64,000 nucleotides of DNA, from assembly GCA_028095005.1 (NCBI GenBank), contig CM051459.1, positions 21,438,699 to 21,502,698 on the forward strand. The letters run 5' to 3'. A model generated the notes under the pieces. It had not been told where the DNA came from. It did not search any database and saw only the letters and a program-made list of their open reading frames with translations. Source of the stretch: Rhynchospora pubera. Its lineage: Eukaryota; Streptophyta; Magnoliopsida; Poales; Cyperaceae. Positions 33,975 through 44,727 of the stretch are shown here, one piece after another. The translations under genes and the position numbers were made by a program. How positions within the stretch are numbered: position 1 is the stretch's first letter; every line of letters starts with the position of its first letter.

Positions 33975-36776
33975 TAATATTTTATGAGCCTTCTATTAGG
34001 ATGAGCGAATTCTGTTATATATCTAAGAGATCACTATCACTATACAATAAATATAATTTTTTGAAGCTACTGAATTGTCAGCTTATTAATTAAATAAATC
34101 AAGCGATCAAAAGAAGGCAAATAGCGTGATGTTATGGGCTAACTTTCTAGATGTGGGCATCTGTTTTTTGTGACATGGAAAATAGTGTTAGAACACAATT
34201 AATTTGAAAGTTAGTAATACGATTGCAACAAATAATATATTTAATTATTTGAAGTAAAGATAGTTCAATTGACTAATTTACGATTGTGCAAATTCTGGCA
34301 GTGTTTAGAAAAATTAAGCACAATATAGGTATGCGAGTAGCAAAAGAGTCATGCATGTATGTTGTGATTAATTAGTCGTAGGCACAAAGTGTGTGGAATA
34401 TATATATTGTTATTGTATTTATATTATAATACTCCTTCAAATGGCACTTGTTTAATTCTTCACAACTTAATATAGTGCATAAAGATATACATCAACTTGA
34501 AATAGTTATGCAAATTAGTAGTATATGATTACTAAAATCATTAGATTTATTCCTTTATTTGATCTTTTTTTTTCTGAGGTACATTTTTTTAATTCTCAGC
34601 ATTTTTATGAAGTGGGTGCATAGATGGCCCCTTCGAGGCGAGAAGACGTTGTTATCTACATATAAGTGATTGGACATACTTGCAGCATATTAGTTTGACG
34701 ATTCTTAATAACAAACACAACATTTATCGTAATAGATAGTCTCTATCTAGGATTTCTTAAAAAAAACACAACATTTATCAATTAAAATAAAGTAAATTCT
34801 ACTATCCACTGAAATTAACCGGACTGAAATCTAAATCATATAAAATTATTAAAAATATATAATTCATCAGGATTCAAGTCCTATTTAATTTTCAATTCAC
34901 CATAGAATTATTCTTAAAAAAAAACTCTATGTAATTTCGATCGATAGTGTATTATTCAAGAAACAAATCTTGAATTCTCATTTGAAATTTTTTGAATGAT
35001 TTTCAATGTTAAAGTCACTAAAATCCTTGGTGACTGTAAGTTTTTTTAGCTTAACACAGGGGCACGTGACTATAGTGCGTATTCGCATAATCACACTAAG
35101 AATGTTCATGGCATTAACCTCGAAAGGTACTTACCGAATCAGTTTTATATATGATGATGAAGTTGAACTGTCAATAGAAATTTGTTTAACGAGCCAAAAC
35201 CTTTGTCTCAAAAATGTTTTATTTAAGAGCATGTTTGATATTAGATCAAAAGATTTAAAATTATTGAAAAATAAATATCACAATTTTTTTTTTACTTGAA
35301 CCTTCACACGGATCCTCCAAAAAGTGTCTATTTCAATTTCGTGAGGATCACAAAAACCTCTTTAGGAGATCTCATTTAATGGATCAATTTGTTTTCGAGG
35401 ACAATGCTTTCTTAATAAATGACATAGATGTATTTTAAAATTCTCATAAATAAAATAGGAAGACTTGATTTAATTTTTACTGAAAGGAAAAAGCTAAACT
35501 CACTTTATTACCGGTTAAATAAAAATTACAATAACAAGCTTCTTCATCCACTTTCTGCCGGTTAATTAAAAATCCCAATAACAAGCTTCTTTATGCACAT
35601 TCCGCAGTTCGAATATCTTTTGGGCTTGTAATTTAGAAACAAAAAAACTGGAAGCAAAGAAAATAAATTAACTGTGAAACCAAACTAAAAAAGGAGATCG
35701 CAGCAAGCATGCAAATAATTATAAACAATTATTATCACATTATTTAAATCATTTGTCATATTGGTAGTGAATACTTTCTATTCACTACTCAATTTTTGAC
35801 ACAGGAATTTATCATCATAAATTGTTTGCAATAAATAATGTGAACTAGAGAGGCTCTAAACATGCATTTATATAATTATATTCTACCTCTTTCATATAGC
35901 TGTCGAAAATTTAGCACTATCTATAAAAATATAGGTATATGATTTACATGAATAGAATAAATTAAACGAAGAAGTACATCTTCATCTCCTTCGTAGTTAA
36001 TTTGTGATTCTTCGGAGATGGTCAAAAGGCCCACTTAGTTCAATTCCATGTGATTCATAAGAATGTATCTTTGGAGATGGTTAAGAGGCAGAATTCAAGC
36101 TCAGGCGATGTCAGAAAATGCATCGCATATATAGGTTTTAAGAAGTTAAGCACTGGTCTAACTTCCCATCTAGACTAGTATTCACTCGTTCCAAGAGGCA
36201 AAAGCAACTCATCATGTGCACAAGTGGAGAGATGCACCAAGTAATTGGTGGATTTTAATTTCGTCAAAGGTCGCTCTAGTAGTGTTAATTAAGGTCTTCT
36301 GAAAGACTTGTTTTGAGGTCATCATCCATTGTAACGCTGCATTTCGTTATTTCCTCTGAAGCTTTTTTTTTTTAGTATTTTAGGGTACATTTTTTCCCCG
36401 TCTGCATATGTATATACTAAGCATTCTAGTATACCTTGGTGTTTCCACTTGTTACTTTCTATTGTCGTGACCTGTATACCTGTTTGTTCCTAAATAATTT
36501 GTTTCTAATTAACTTAAAACAAGCTTGAAAAGAGCTGCAAACTTTCTTAGTTTTGTTTATGATTGGTGAATTGGTTGGGCTTCCGGTTATACAGTGAATA
36601 CGGGCTTTCTGAAAGGGGCCTATAGTTAGTGGCTCATTTATTTGGGCCCATATGTGAAATATTTCGATAATTTTATTGTTGGGCTGCAATTGTGCGACCT
36701 GCTTTGTTTCAATTTTGTCTCTCAAACCCAACCTAATTACCTATAGGTACCTAACTAATTCCAATATTAATATATT
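33975..36776. other. AT-rich intergenic DNA, one small tandem duplication
   Basis: No gene supported. Apart from the duplication near 35511 it has only short frames, and 36000-36400 is slightly higher in GC without a recognisable product. Confidence 0.4.
35511..35604. repeat. 47-bp direct tandem duplication
   Basis: Two imperfect copies begin CCGGTTAAAT (35511) and CCGGTTAATT (35558), and both contain 'aataacaagcttctt'. The period is 47 bases. Confidence 0.75.
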
Positions 36777-36786
36777 TATAAATAAA

Positions 36787-37189
36787 GAGGATTGCTAAAA
36801 TGCTATGCATAGCATGGATGACCTTCGTGCTATGGATTTGTTCTTGCATTTCATGCTTCAAACAAACGATCCAAACCGTTCATTATCTTCTTCATATTGA
36901 AATCTCATTAGAAACCAAATTTTACATTTTTTTGAATTTTTTTACTATTTTCAGATTTTTTAAAATACTTAATCTAATAAATTCTGGACCCTTCAATAAC
37001 AATGATTTTCAAAAATCTGATAAAAATAGTAAAAAAAATTCAAAAAAAAAATGTAAAATTTGGTTTCTAATGAGATTTCAATATGTAGAAGATTGAACGG
37101 TTTGGATCGGTTGTTTGAAGCATGAAATGCAAGAACGAATCCATAGTACGAAAGTCATCCATGTTATGCATAGCATATGAGCAATCCTC
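36787..37189. mobile_element. Fold-back element with shared core, copy 3, with target duplication
   Basis: Inverted ends GAGGATTGCT / AGCAATCCTC are flanked by an exact 10-base word, tataaataaa, at 36777-36786 and 37190-37199. This fits a Mutator-type 9-10-bp duplication. The outer arms (ATGCTATGCATAGCAT...) differ from those of the copy at 15715, but the inner core (ATTGAAATCTCATTAGAAAC and its complement) is shared. Confidence 0.85.
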
Positions 37190-37640
37190 TATAAATAAAT
37201 GGAAAAGGAAGAATTTTTCTGTTCAGTGAAATTTCATCTAGAGCAAAGGTCACTATTTTTGTTCAGGAAAAAAAAGTATATTCAAGAGTCTTCTGTGAAT
37301 AATTAGTTCTTTTTCTGCATAAGAAACATAAACTATATACAACGAACAAAATATAAACGAAATTCTTGAATTATCAATAGACTGAAAAACACTTTAACTC
37401 CTCCAATTCACTAGTCTCATTGTACCGGATCCGATCAAGTTTGTTTCAGAACAGCTTCCAAAGCAAAAGATGCAATTAAAATATATATAATACATGAAAA
37501 TTGAAAAATGGAGAACAAAATTAATTCAAAGCTACCAATCGATTTACGTATTACAAATAAAATACGACTCACAATAAAATATTGATATCATGACTAGCAT
37601 CCTCGTCGACCCTTTATGATGTAAACATCAATTTTAATAA

Positions 37641-38460
37641 AAAAAGGGTAAATTTTTTCGGAAGTCATTAAATTTTGTCTATAGTCTAATTTTAATTATT
37701 GAACTTCAATTTGTCCCTCCATAATCACTAAACTTTTATTTACTCCGAATTCAGTCTCTTATTATAATTCTGTTAGTTACTTCTGGGTAAAATTAGGGGC
37801 ATCGAATCTTCTCCTTTTTTTATTTTTCCTTTCTTTTTCTCCCAGAATGCCTCTTTCTTTTTCTTTTTTTCTTTCTTTCTCCGTGTCTTTGTCTGATAAT
37901 GGAGCGAGGGATTCAAGGAGGGAGAGGTGGACGCCATTCTGCGTGGAATTGTCTTACTGGTCGGATTCGGTGTAAATTTCACACCTGCTCTTGAGATGGT
38001 TGTTAAGTAACTTGCTATCCATGACAAAGGGAAGGTGGTGGCAGTGAAAGTAAGGATACACTCTAAAAATATGATTTGGTTTGCTCTTGCTGGGAGGAAA
38101 CAGAAAAGATTCAAAAGAAGAGTGGAAGTCCAGAACTGAGAGAAGAGATTAAAGAAAGAAAAAATGAAAGAGCTTATGGAAAAATAAATGGCACGGACCA
38201 TTATCAAAGCAGGAAGAGATCATCAAAGAAGGAAAAAAATGAAAAAGAATAAAATCAGTTTAAGAAGAAGAGAAAAAGGAAGAAGAAGAAACAGAGGATT
38301 CGTCATTCCTAATTTTACCCCAAACACGAGTGACTAACAGATAACAGAGTGATTAAATTTGGACTAAATAAAAATTAAGCAATTATGAAAGGATAAATTA
38401 AAGTCAGTGATTAAAATTGTACTGCATACAAAGTTTAGTGACCTCCGAAACGATTTATCC
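37641..38460. mobile_element. Mutator-type non-autonomous element, 820 bp
   Basis: Flanked by an exact 9-bp duplication, ttttaataa (37632-37640 and 38461-38469). The ends are inverted repeats of about 150 bases: the left carries GGTAAATTTTTTCGGAAGTCA and the right its imperfect complement, reaching inward to TAATTTTACCC. The interior (about 37800-38300) is unrelated, purine-skewed and higher in GC, with stretches such as 'ggtggcagtgaaagtaagga' that may be captured host sequence. Confidence 0.85.
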
Positions 38461-38658
38461 TTTTAATAAATGCGGACTATGTTAAACTTATTTTATATTT
38501 CCTATATAACATATTTCAGTACATTCAAAGATATGGGCTTTGACCCTTGTTTTTCTTCAAAAAAAAAAATATATGTTTCAGTACGTTCATTGATAAGGTA
38601 AATCAAACAAACAACTATGAATTAAACGCTCTATCGATTCAAACACCTATTTTCAAAA

Positions 38659-38853
38659 GGTACGTTTGGAAGATCATAGAATAAAAACAAGGGAATAAGA
38701 ATAAGCTATTTTTTATTTGGCATTATTAAGAACAAGAAGAATAAGAATAAAATGAATCTTGTTCTTGTTCCAACAAAAATATGAAACTAGAACAAGAACA
38801 AAAATAAGTTTGTTCTTGTTCTTGTTCTTATTCCACACTACTTCCAAACATAT
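38659..38853. mobile_element. Probable GTTTGGA-family MITE with TTGTTC repeats
   Basis: The left end GGTACGTTTGGAAG and right end CTTCCAAACATA form inverted repeats. The interior is a fold-back of AAGAATAAGAAC and GTTCTTGTTCTT words. The target duplication is unclear, so this is a weaker member of the family. Confidence 0.5.
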
Positions 38854-39442
38854 GAATTAGTGATTTCAATATATTATTTTGCTTAGGATGATTGATGCAG
38901 CTGTTTAAGGGGAGAGACTTCATTACCTCTCGGACTATAGTTCTCCTCTGTCAAAAGCTACTAATAATCCCTTGAAAATTGTACCAAGCTTTATCTAATC
39001 AATTATTGAGTTATTTATCCTTTAAATTCCAACATAAGTTCAACTAAATCTTTAGCATGGTTGAAAAATCATAAGGTGTGGGATTTGAAGAATTTGAAAG
39101 ATTTGTTTTGTTGTGAAAAATCAAACATTTGTGTATGATTCGTAGAATGATTCTGTTGATAAGATGGGTGTCATAATTTTACTCAATATAGGAGCATCAA
39201 GTTAAATTGTGTTGTTAAGATTGTGATACTCATATCATGTAGCATTAAAGTCTAGGTAGTATAAATAAAGTGATATCACACAAGTTTGTGTTTTGCTTTG
39301 TCACTCAAAAGTAGCATATTTTGAACTCATCGACCAAACATATTTGGTATCCTCCTAATTCAATCCAAAATTTAATAAACATAGAACTTGAAGGCGAAAA
39401 CACTTCCCAAAGCCTTCGAACTTCCACATTATAAGAGTGATG

Positions 39443-39518
39443 ATGATTTCTTATTACCATCGGTGCAATATATATACATAGCGATGTATATATGATTTCT
39501 TATTACCATCGATGGGAT
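39443..39518. repeat. ~49-bp direct duplication
   Basis: The word 'atgatttcttattaccatcg' occurs twice, 49 bases apart, immediately left of the fold-back element at 39519. Confidence 0.6.
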
Positions 39519-39924
39519 ATGCTATGGTGCATCGCGATGTATTAAGGTTTTTGTACATCGCGATCATTATCCGTCACCTGTTTTATAAATTGACAAATTT
39601 AATTAAACCAATCCAATCTATATATTGAAATCTCATTACAAACCAAATTTTATATTTTTTGAAATTTGTTTACTATTTTTTTCGAATTTTCTAATACTTT
39701 CCTTTTTTGGATACCAATTAATAATAAAGAAATTCCAAAAATGGCAGGTTTTAAAAAAATCGAAAAAAATAGTAAAAAAATTTCAAAAAATATAAAATTT
39801 GGTTTGTAATGAGATTTCAATATATAGATTGTATTTGTTTAGTTAGATTTTCAATTTGTAAAACTATTGACAAATATGATCGCGATGTATAAAAGCCTTA
39901 ATACATCGCGATGTACCATAGCAT
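39519..39924. mobile_element. Fold-back element with shared core, copy 4
   Basis: The arms ATGCTATGGTGCATCGCGAT and its complement at the right end (ATCGCGATGTACCATAGCAT) enclose the same core as copies 1-3 (ATTGAAATCTCATTACAAAC and complement). The arms contain two CATCGCGATGT palindromes each. The target duplication is uncertain. Confidence 0.7.
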
Positions 39925-41850
39925 TTCTTATAACATAATACATCCGCACTTTCCTATTATATTTCTAATTTTAAAAATATATTATTTTTTCATTAAAAAA
40001 ATTTTGTTACGTAAGTGTCGTGCTTGTCATATTTTCTAGTTCTTCTCCTATTTTTGCAATATAAAACAAAACTCCGGTGTTTTAATACCTTCAACCAATG
40101 AAGATCTATTCCAATCATATCGGCATCCGAACCAAATTTTAAAACTTCAGTTAATCTGCTGAAGGTTTGAGATGAGACAAAAACCAAACTTACAAATAAC
40201 TAGTTGCTCAATAAAACATCTAATTAAAAATATTAAGAAAGTGAAAATTACTTTATTAGTATGGAGAAAATAATAATTAAAAAAATATTAAACTTCATTT
40301 ATACAAATTTTCTACGTTTGTAATTTCCAACGCCCCTGTATCAGTATTATGACACAGGGTTGGAAAGAAAAAAAAAAAAAAAACATTCATTACAACTTAT
40401 GATAAAGATTCGTGCTAAACATGAAATCTCATGATGCTAGGTTGCACGAACATATGACTGTAGTCTCTAGAATCACACAGTTTGTTATGTATCCATGTTA
40501 AAGTACTCTATATAAAGCAAAGGAGGAGGCTTTATCCAGAATGTCATTAAATATCGTTAATATAAACCTTTGCGCCGCTCATGATATTAACTCCCCTTTA
40601 TCTGTATATATGTGCGTATTAACATGTGAGTACTTTAAGCATGGATACAAGACAAATCATGTTATCCTGTTCACCATTTTAATATATTTTGAATGATATA
40701 ACGATAAAAGACAAATCATGTTATCCTGTTCACCATTTTAATATATTTTGAATGATATAACGATAATTGACATTTATCCGTACAATCCAGTGTAAACTCA
40801 AAAGAGATTGTGTGAATAATCAGTATTTTCAATATTGTCAAATATACTGATGTGATGGTAACATGGAAACACATACATAAGTAAATAAAATCTATATTTT
40901 ATATTGTATAAATGAAATTTGTAATTTTCTTTTCTCTGTAAATAACAAAGTAATTTTCAACCTTTTTTATATTTTTAATCATTTCTTTTATTAAGCAATT
41001 GCTTATTAGTAAGTATTCGTTTTGTCTTCCAAAAATTCAGCTTAGATTCAGACATGATCGGAAAAAGTATAGCCATGGTTGAAGATAAGAAATAAATTCT
41101 TTAAAAACTCCTGAGTTTTGTTTCACACAGACAAGATATAAAAGGATTAGAAGATATGACAATACACAAACACAACACTTATGTATCGTAGAAATTTTAT
41201 GACATAATTTTCGTGAAGATAAAATTGTTTCATTTAAAAGAACATAATTAAGTGAATAGAACATAAGTGAATCTAATTTGTGCATTGTCTTTAAAAGTAC
41301 AACATTTTCATTTATCTTTAAAAGTAAATAGAACATAATTAAGTGAATCTAATTTCATGATAATTCTTAAAATAGAACATAATTAAGTGACAAGATGTTT
41401 TTCAGAATATAGTCTACAAAATTCAAAGCACCTTAGGTAGTTAGGCGTCTCTAAAATTGTTCACAGACTTCAATTAAGTAGGCTTTTTGCTTTTTTCTAC
41501 AGATTATTAGAAAAATAATATCCGGAAGAATACGTCTTCAGATTGTAGAGAAATATAACAAATTTTGGATGACAACACAATAAAAATAAATTAAATAATT
41601 AAAAAGATGTTACCTGGATCAGTGAATTATTATTGTTCTCTAAAGCGTATTTTGTTCCAACGGTCCAACACAATGAAATCGCAGCAAAATAATCCTGAAA
41701 TGTCAATTCTTAATTAGATCACGCCCATAGGCCTATAGGTGATGACGCTAGCTCCATAATAATAATTAGCAACAAATTTTTGGAAATAAAATTATAAGAG
41801 AAGATACAAGGATTGATGGTTGATGGAAAAGTTGAAGTGGCGTTAATGTA
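39925..41850. other. AT-rich intergenic DNA
   Basis: No gene supported. It contains a 59-bp tandem duplication (40649-40766). Around 41220-41390 the word 'agaacataattaagtga' recurs several times, suggesting a short local duplication. Confidence 0.4.
40649..40766. repeat. Exact 59-bp tandem duplication
   Basis: Two copies of a unit beginning AAGACAAATCATGTTATCCT, at 40649 and 40708, are essentially identical through to ACGATAA. The lack of divergence points to a recent duplication. Confidence 0.9.
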
Positions 41851-42001
41851 GACACCGTTTGGATAAGGTGTGGGAAGAAGGAAATAAGAGAATAAATTTA
41901 TTATAAATAATCCAAATTCTTCACAAAGTTATACACTTTTTAAAACTTCTTTTCACTTCTTCCCTTCTTCCATTCTTCCCACAGCTTATCCAAACGGAGC
42001 C
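41851..42001. mobile_element. GTTTGGAT-family MITE, intact 151-bp copy
   Basis: The left end reads GACACCGTTTGGATAAGG and the right end is the complement of GGCTCCGTTTGGATAAG. The 3-bp duplication GTA lies at 41848-41850 and 42002-42004. The central part shares TTATAAATAATCCAAATTCTT-type sequence with the copy at 27472. Confidence 0.8.
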
Positions 42002-42335
42002 GTAGAGAAGTAATCATTGCGGGTAGAGTATATTGTACTGCTATTTGTCTTTCTAATTTCTCTGTTTAATAACCGAACCAGAGTATATTATTATATAAAT
42101 ACAACATTTGATTAGTGAAGCGAAAGGTTTTTACAAAATGTGCTTCCGCAAGAAAAATAAAATAAAATCGGTGCATGTACCATTTAAAACAATTGAGAAG
42201 GGGCAGCAACGGCTTAATATTGAAAAATGCTTCCTTTTAAAAAATAGAATACTTCGGCAGAAGGGTTATGATTTATGAAACTTCACTTTCTCGGAAACAA
42301 AAGTTTATGAGTTTCATATTTATCAACCCACCTTT

Positions 42336-42340
<5 letters not shown>

Positions 42341-42419
<79 letters not shown>
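42341..42419. repeat. (TA)n microsatellite, ~79 bp
   Basis: A perfect TA dinucleotide run of about 39 units. It reads through as repeated Tyr-Ile on both strands, which is not a gene. It can extrude as a cruciform. Confidence 0.98.
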
Positions 42420-42421
<2 letters not shown>

Positions 42422-42474
42422 ACCCTAACAATGTCTTCATGGTTGCCATTTCCACAGTACACAGGTGTGCTTTT

Positions 42475-42712
42475 GTTGTTTTGAAATGCATATTGCATGA
42501 TAGGCCAATTGAATTGTCATCGACAAAGTATGACATTGGTTTTTATTCAGCTGGTTTATTATTTTAAATTCATGTTGCATGACAGGCCTCCTGATTTTTC
42601 ATTGATAAAGTATGATATTATTTTTATTTTTTTATTTGATGTGCTTTCTTATTTTGAAATGCATATTACATGATGAGCTTCTTGAATTTTCCATTGATGA
42701 AACATGACAGTT
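42475..42712. repeat. Three diverged tandem units of ~85-90 bp
   Basis: Units near 42480, 42563 and 42653 each contain a version of 'gaaatgcatattgcatgat', then a C/T-rich part and 'cattgataaagtatgaca'. They look like an old local tandem array just outside the main satellite. Confidence 0.6.
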
Positions 42713-44560
42713 TAATGCACAGTGTAATGTCAAGCGGAATTGCAGTGTAAAATAGATTCTGGATATATATAGCAATAATTATGATCTCTTTTGAAATCTA
42801 AAATAAATTGACTAATATCTGATTTTTAACTTTTTTTGGGAGAACCGGATGATATATATCGAAAATTATATCTGCTGCGTCCTTTATGTCAGTCAATTTA
42901 TTCTAGTAGAAAACAGTTGTGGCATTGAAACAATCAGATATGCATAGACATGACATGATGACATGCTTGCGCTTCTAGCTGACAAAATTTGACTGGACTA
43001 GAATAAATGACGCACATATCATCTTGAACTTCATATTCCTTTTTTTGAGTTGCTTCTTATTTTTTTTTTATAACCATGGCTTCAGAAAATTTTTTGTTTT
43101 ATAAACTTGGTTCCACAAATATGTATTTTAAATAATCCAGGAACCGGTTAACCTCCAAATAATATCACTTATATAATTAAATTATTCCAAAAGCAAAAGT
43201 TATACAAAATATTAGAGATACAAAAAATTGAGAGCAATGATTTGTTACCAATAACTCTCTTATTCTCATCCTCAGCCGCACTTTTCTGGTATCACAATCT
43301 CTTATTCGTTTTATTTTGAGAAAAAAATAAAAAAGAATAAAAAAAATGCTTGGCGATATGTCGCGGAGGGGAGGAAAAATAACATGGAATTTAAAAAGCG
43401 GCTCAGAGTAGAGATGCTGTGAAATTTTTCTCTGCACCTATCCTCGTCAGATTATTACTCACTATGGCGTGGCAGCCGCAGAAAATTTTTGATGGGGGGT
43501 CATGTTCCATGACAAATATACATATTATTATAATAATAGCATCAAAATAGCTATGGAGTTCGATAGAATATATTCATTTTATAGGTGTACTAACTATGTA
43601 TAATCTAATTATTTCGAATATATACGATCTGAATAATTTTTTAGATTGTATAGAGAGTTTAAATGTAGATTATTGTGATAAAATAACTTAGAATGAAAAT
43701 GAAAACGGTTGAAATTCTCAAATGATTTTCAGAATATCTATTATATTAATTTTATAGGCAACTATGTATAATCCAATTTTTTTGAATAAGTACAATCTAA
43801 ATCATATTCTAGAGCCCAATAGAAAGTTTAAATGTAGATTATTAGAATAAAATAACTTAGAATAAATACATAAACGATTGAAATGCTCGAATGATACTCA
43901 GAATAACCGTTATTTGCATTTATATGCGTAATTACCACATATAATCCAATCTTTTTGAATAAGTAAGATTTGAATCATATTGTAGACCGTATAAAGAGTT
44001 TAAATGTCGATTACATTGTATAGTCTAATATTTTTGAATAAGTAAGATTTGAATCATATTCTAGACTATATATAGAGTTCAAATGTTGATTATTGTGCTC
44101 AAATGACTTAGAATGAATGCATAAACAATTAAAATGCTCAAATGATACTCAAAATAAGTATTATTTGCACTTTATATGCATAATTACTTCGTATAATCCA
44201 ATCTTTTTGAATATGTAAGATCTAAATCATATTTCAGACCGTATAGAGAGTTTAAATATCAATTATTATGATAAAATGACTTAGAATTATTGCATAAACA
44301 TATGAAATGCTTAAATGATGCTCAGAATAACTATTATTTGCACTTTATATGAGTAATTACTATGTATAATCCAATCTTTTTGAATAAGTAAGATTTGAAT
44401 CATTATATGGACAGTATGAACAGTTTAAATATAGATTATTGTGATGAAATAGTTTAGAATGAATTCATAAACGGTTGAGATGCTCATATGATACTCAGAA
44501 TATGCATTATATTTACGTTTTATGCATTGTTGTACTAAAAGTCTCTATGTTTATCGATTA

Positions 44561-44727
44561 CAAAATAATATCATTTGGCATTTAACAATCTTCTTTGAGT
44601 TTTATAGGAAGAAGATGCATTTTATGAAGACTTGGATAAAAGTTATGAGCAAGATCAAGATCAAGTCTTTAGAGAGTTTGTAGGCTAGCTTAGACTAAGA
44701 TGGAAGTAGTATTATACAAGATAAAGA
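44561..44727. other. Non-satellite spacer between oppositely oriented array blocks
   Basis: About 170 bases without clear unit similarity, containing 'gagcaagatcaagatcaagtc'-like repeats, separating the left block from the inverted block. It may be a remnant of a rearrangement junction. Confidence 0.55.

Noticed and set aside
37773..38207. 144-codon minus-strand frame inside the Mutator-type element
   Set aside because: Low complexity with a Lys/Glu-rich tail and no recognisable domain. It extends into the terminal repeat, so it is not supported as a gene.
42268..42567. Open frames with repeated Tyr-Ile on both strands
   Set aside because: They are translations of the (TA)n microsatellite.
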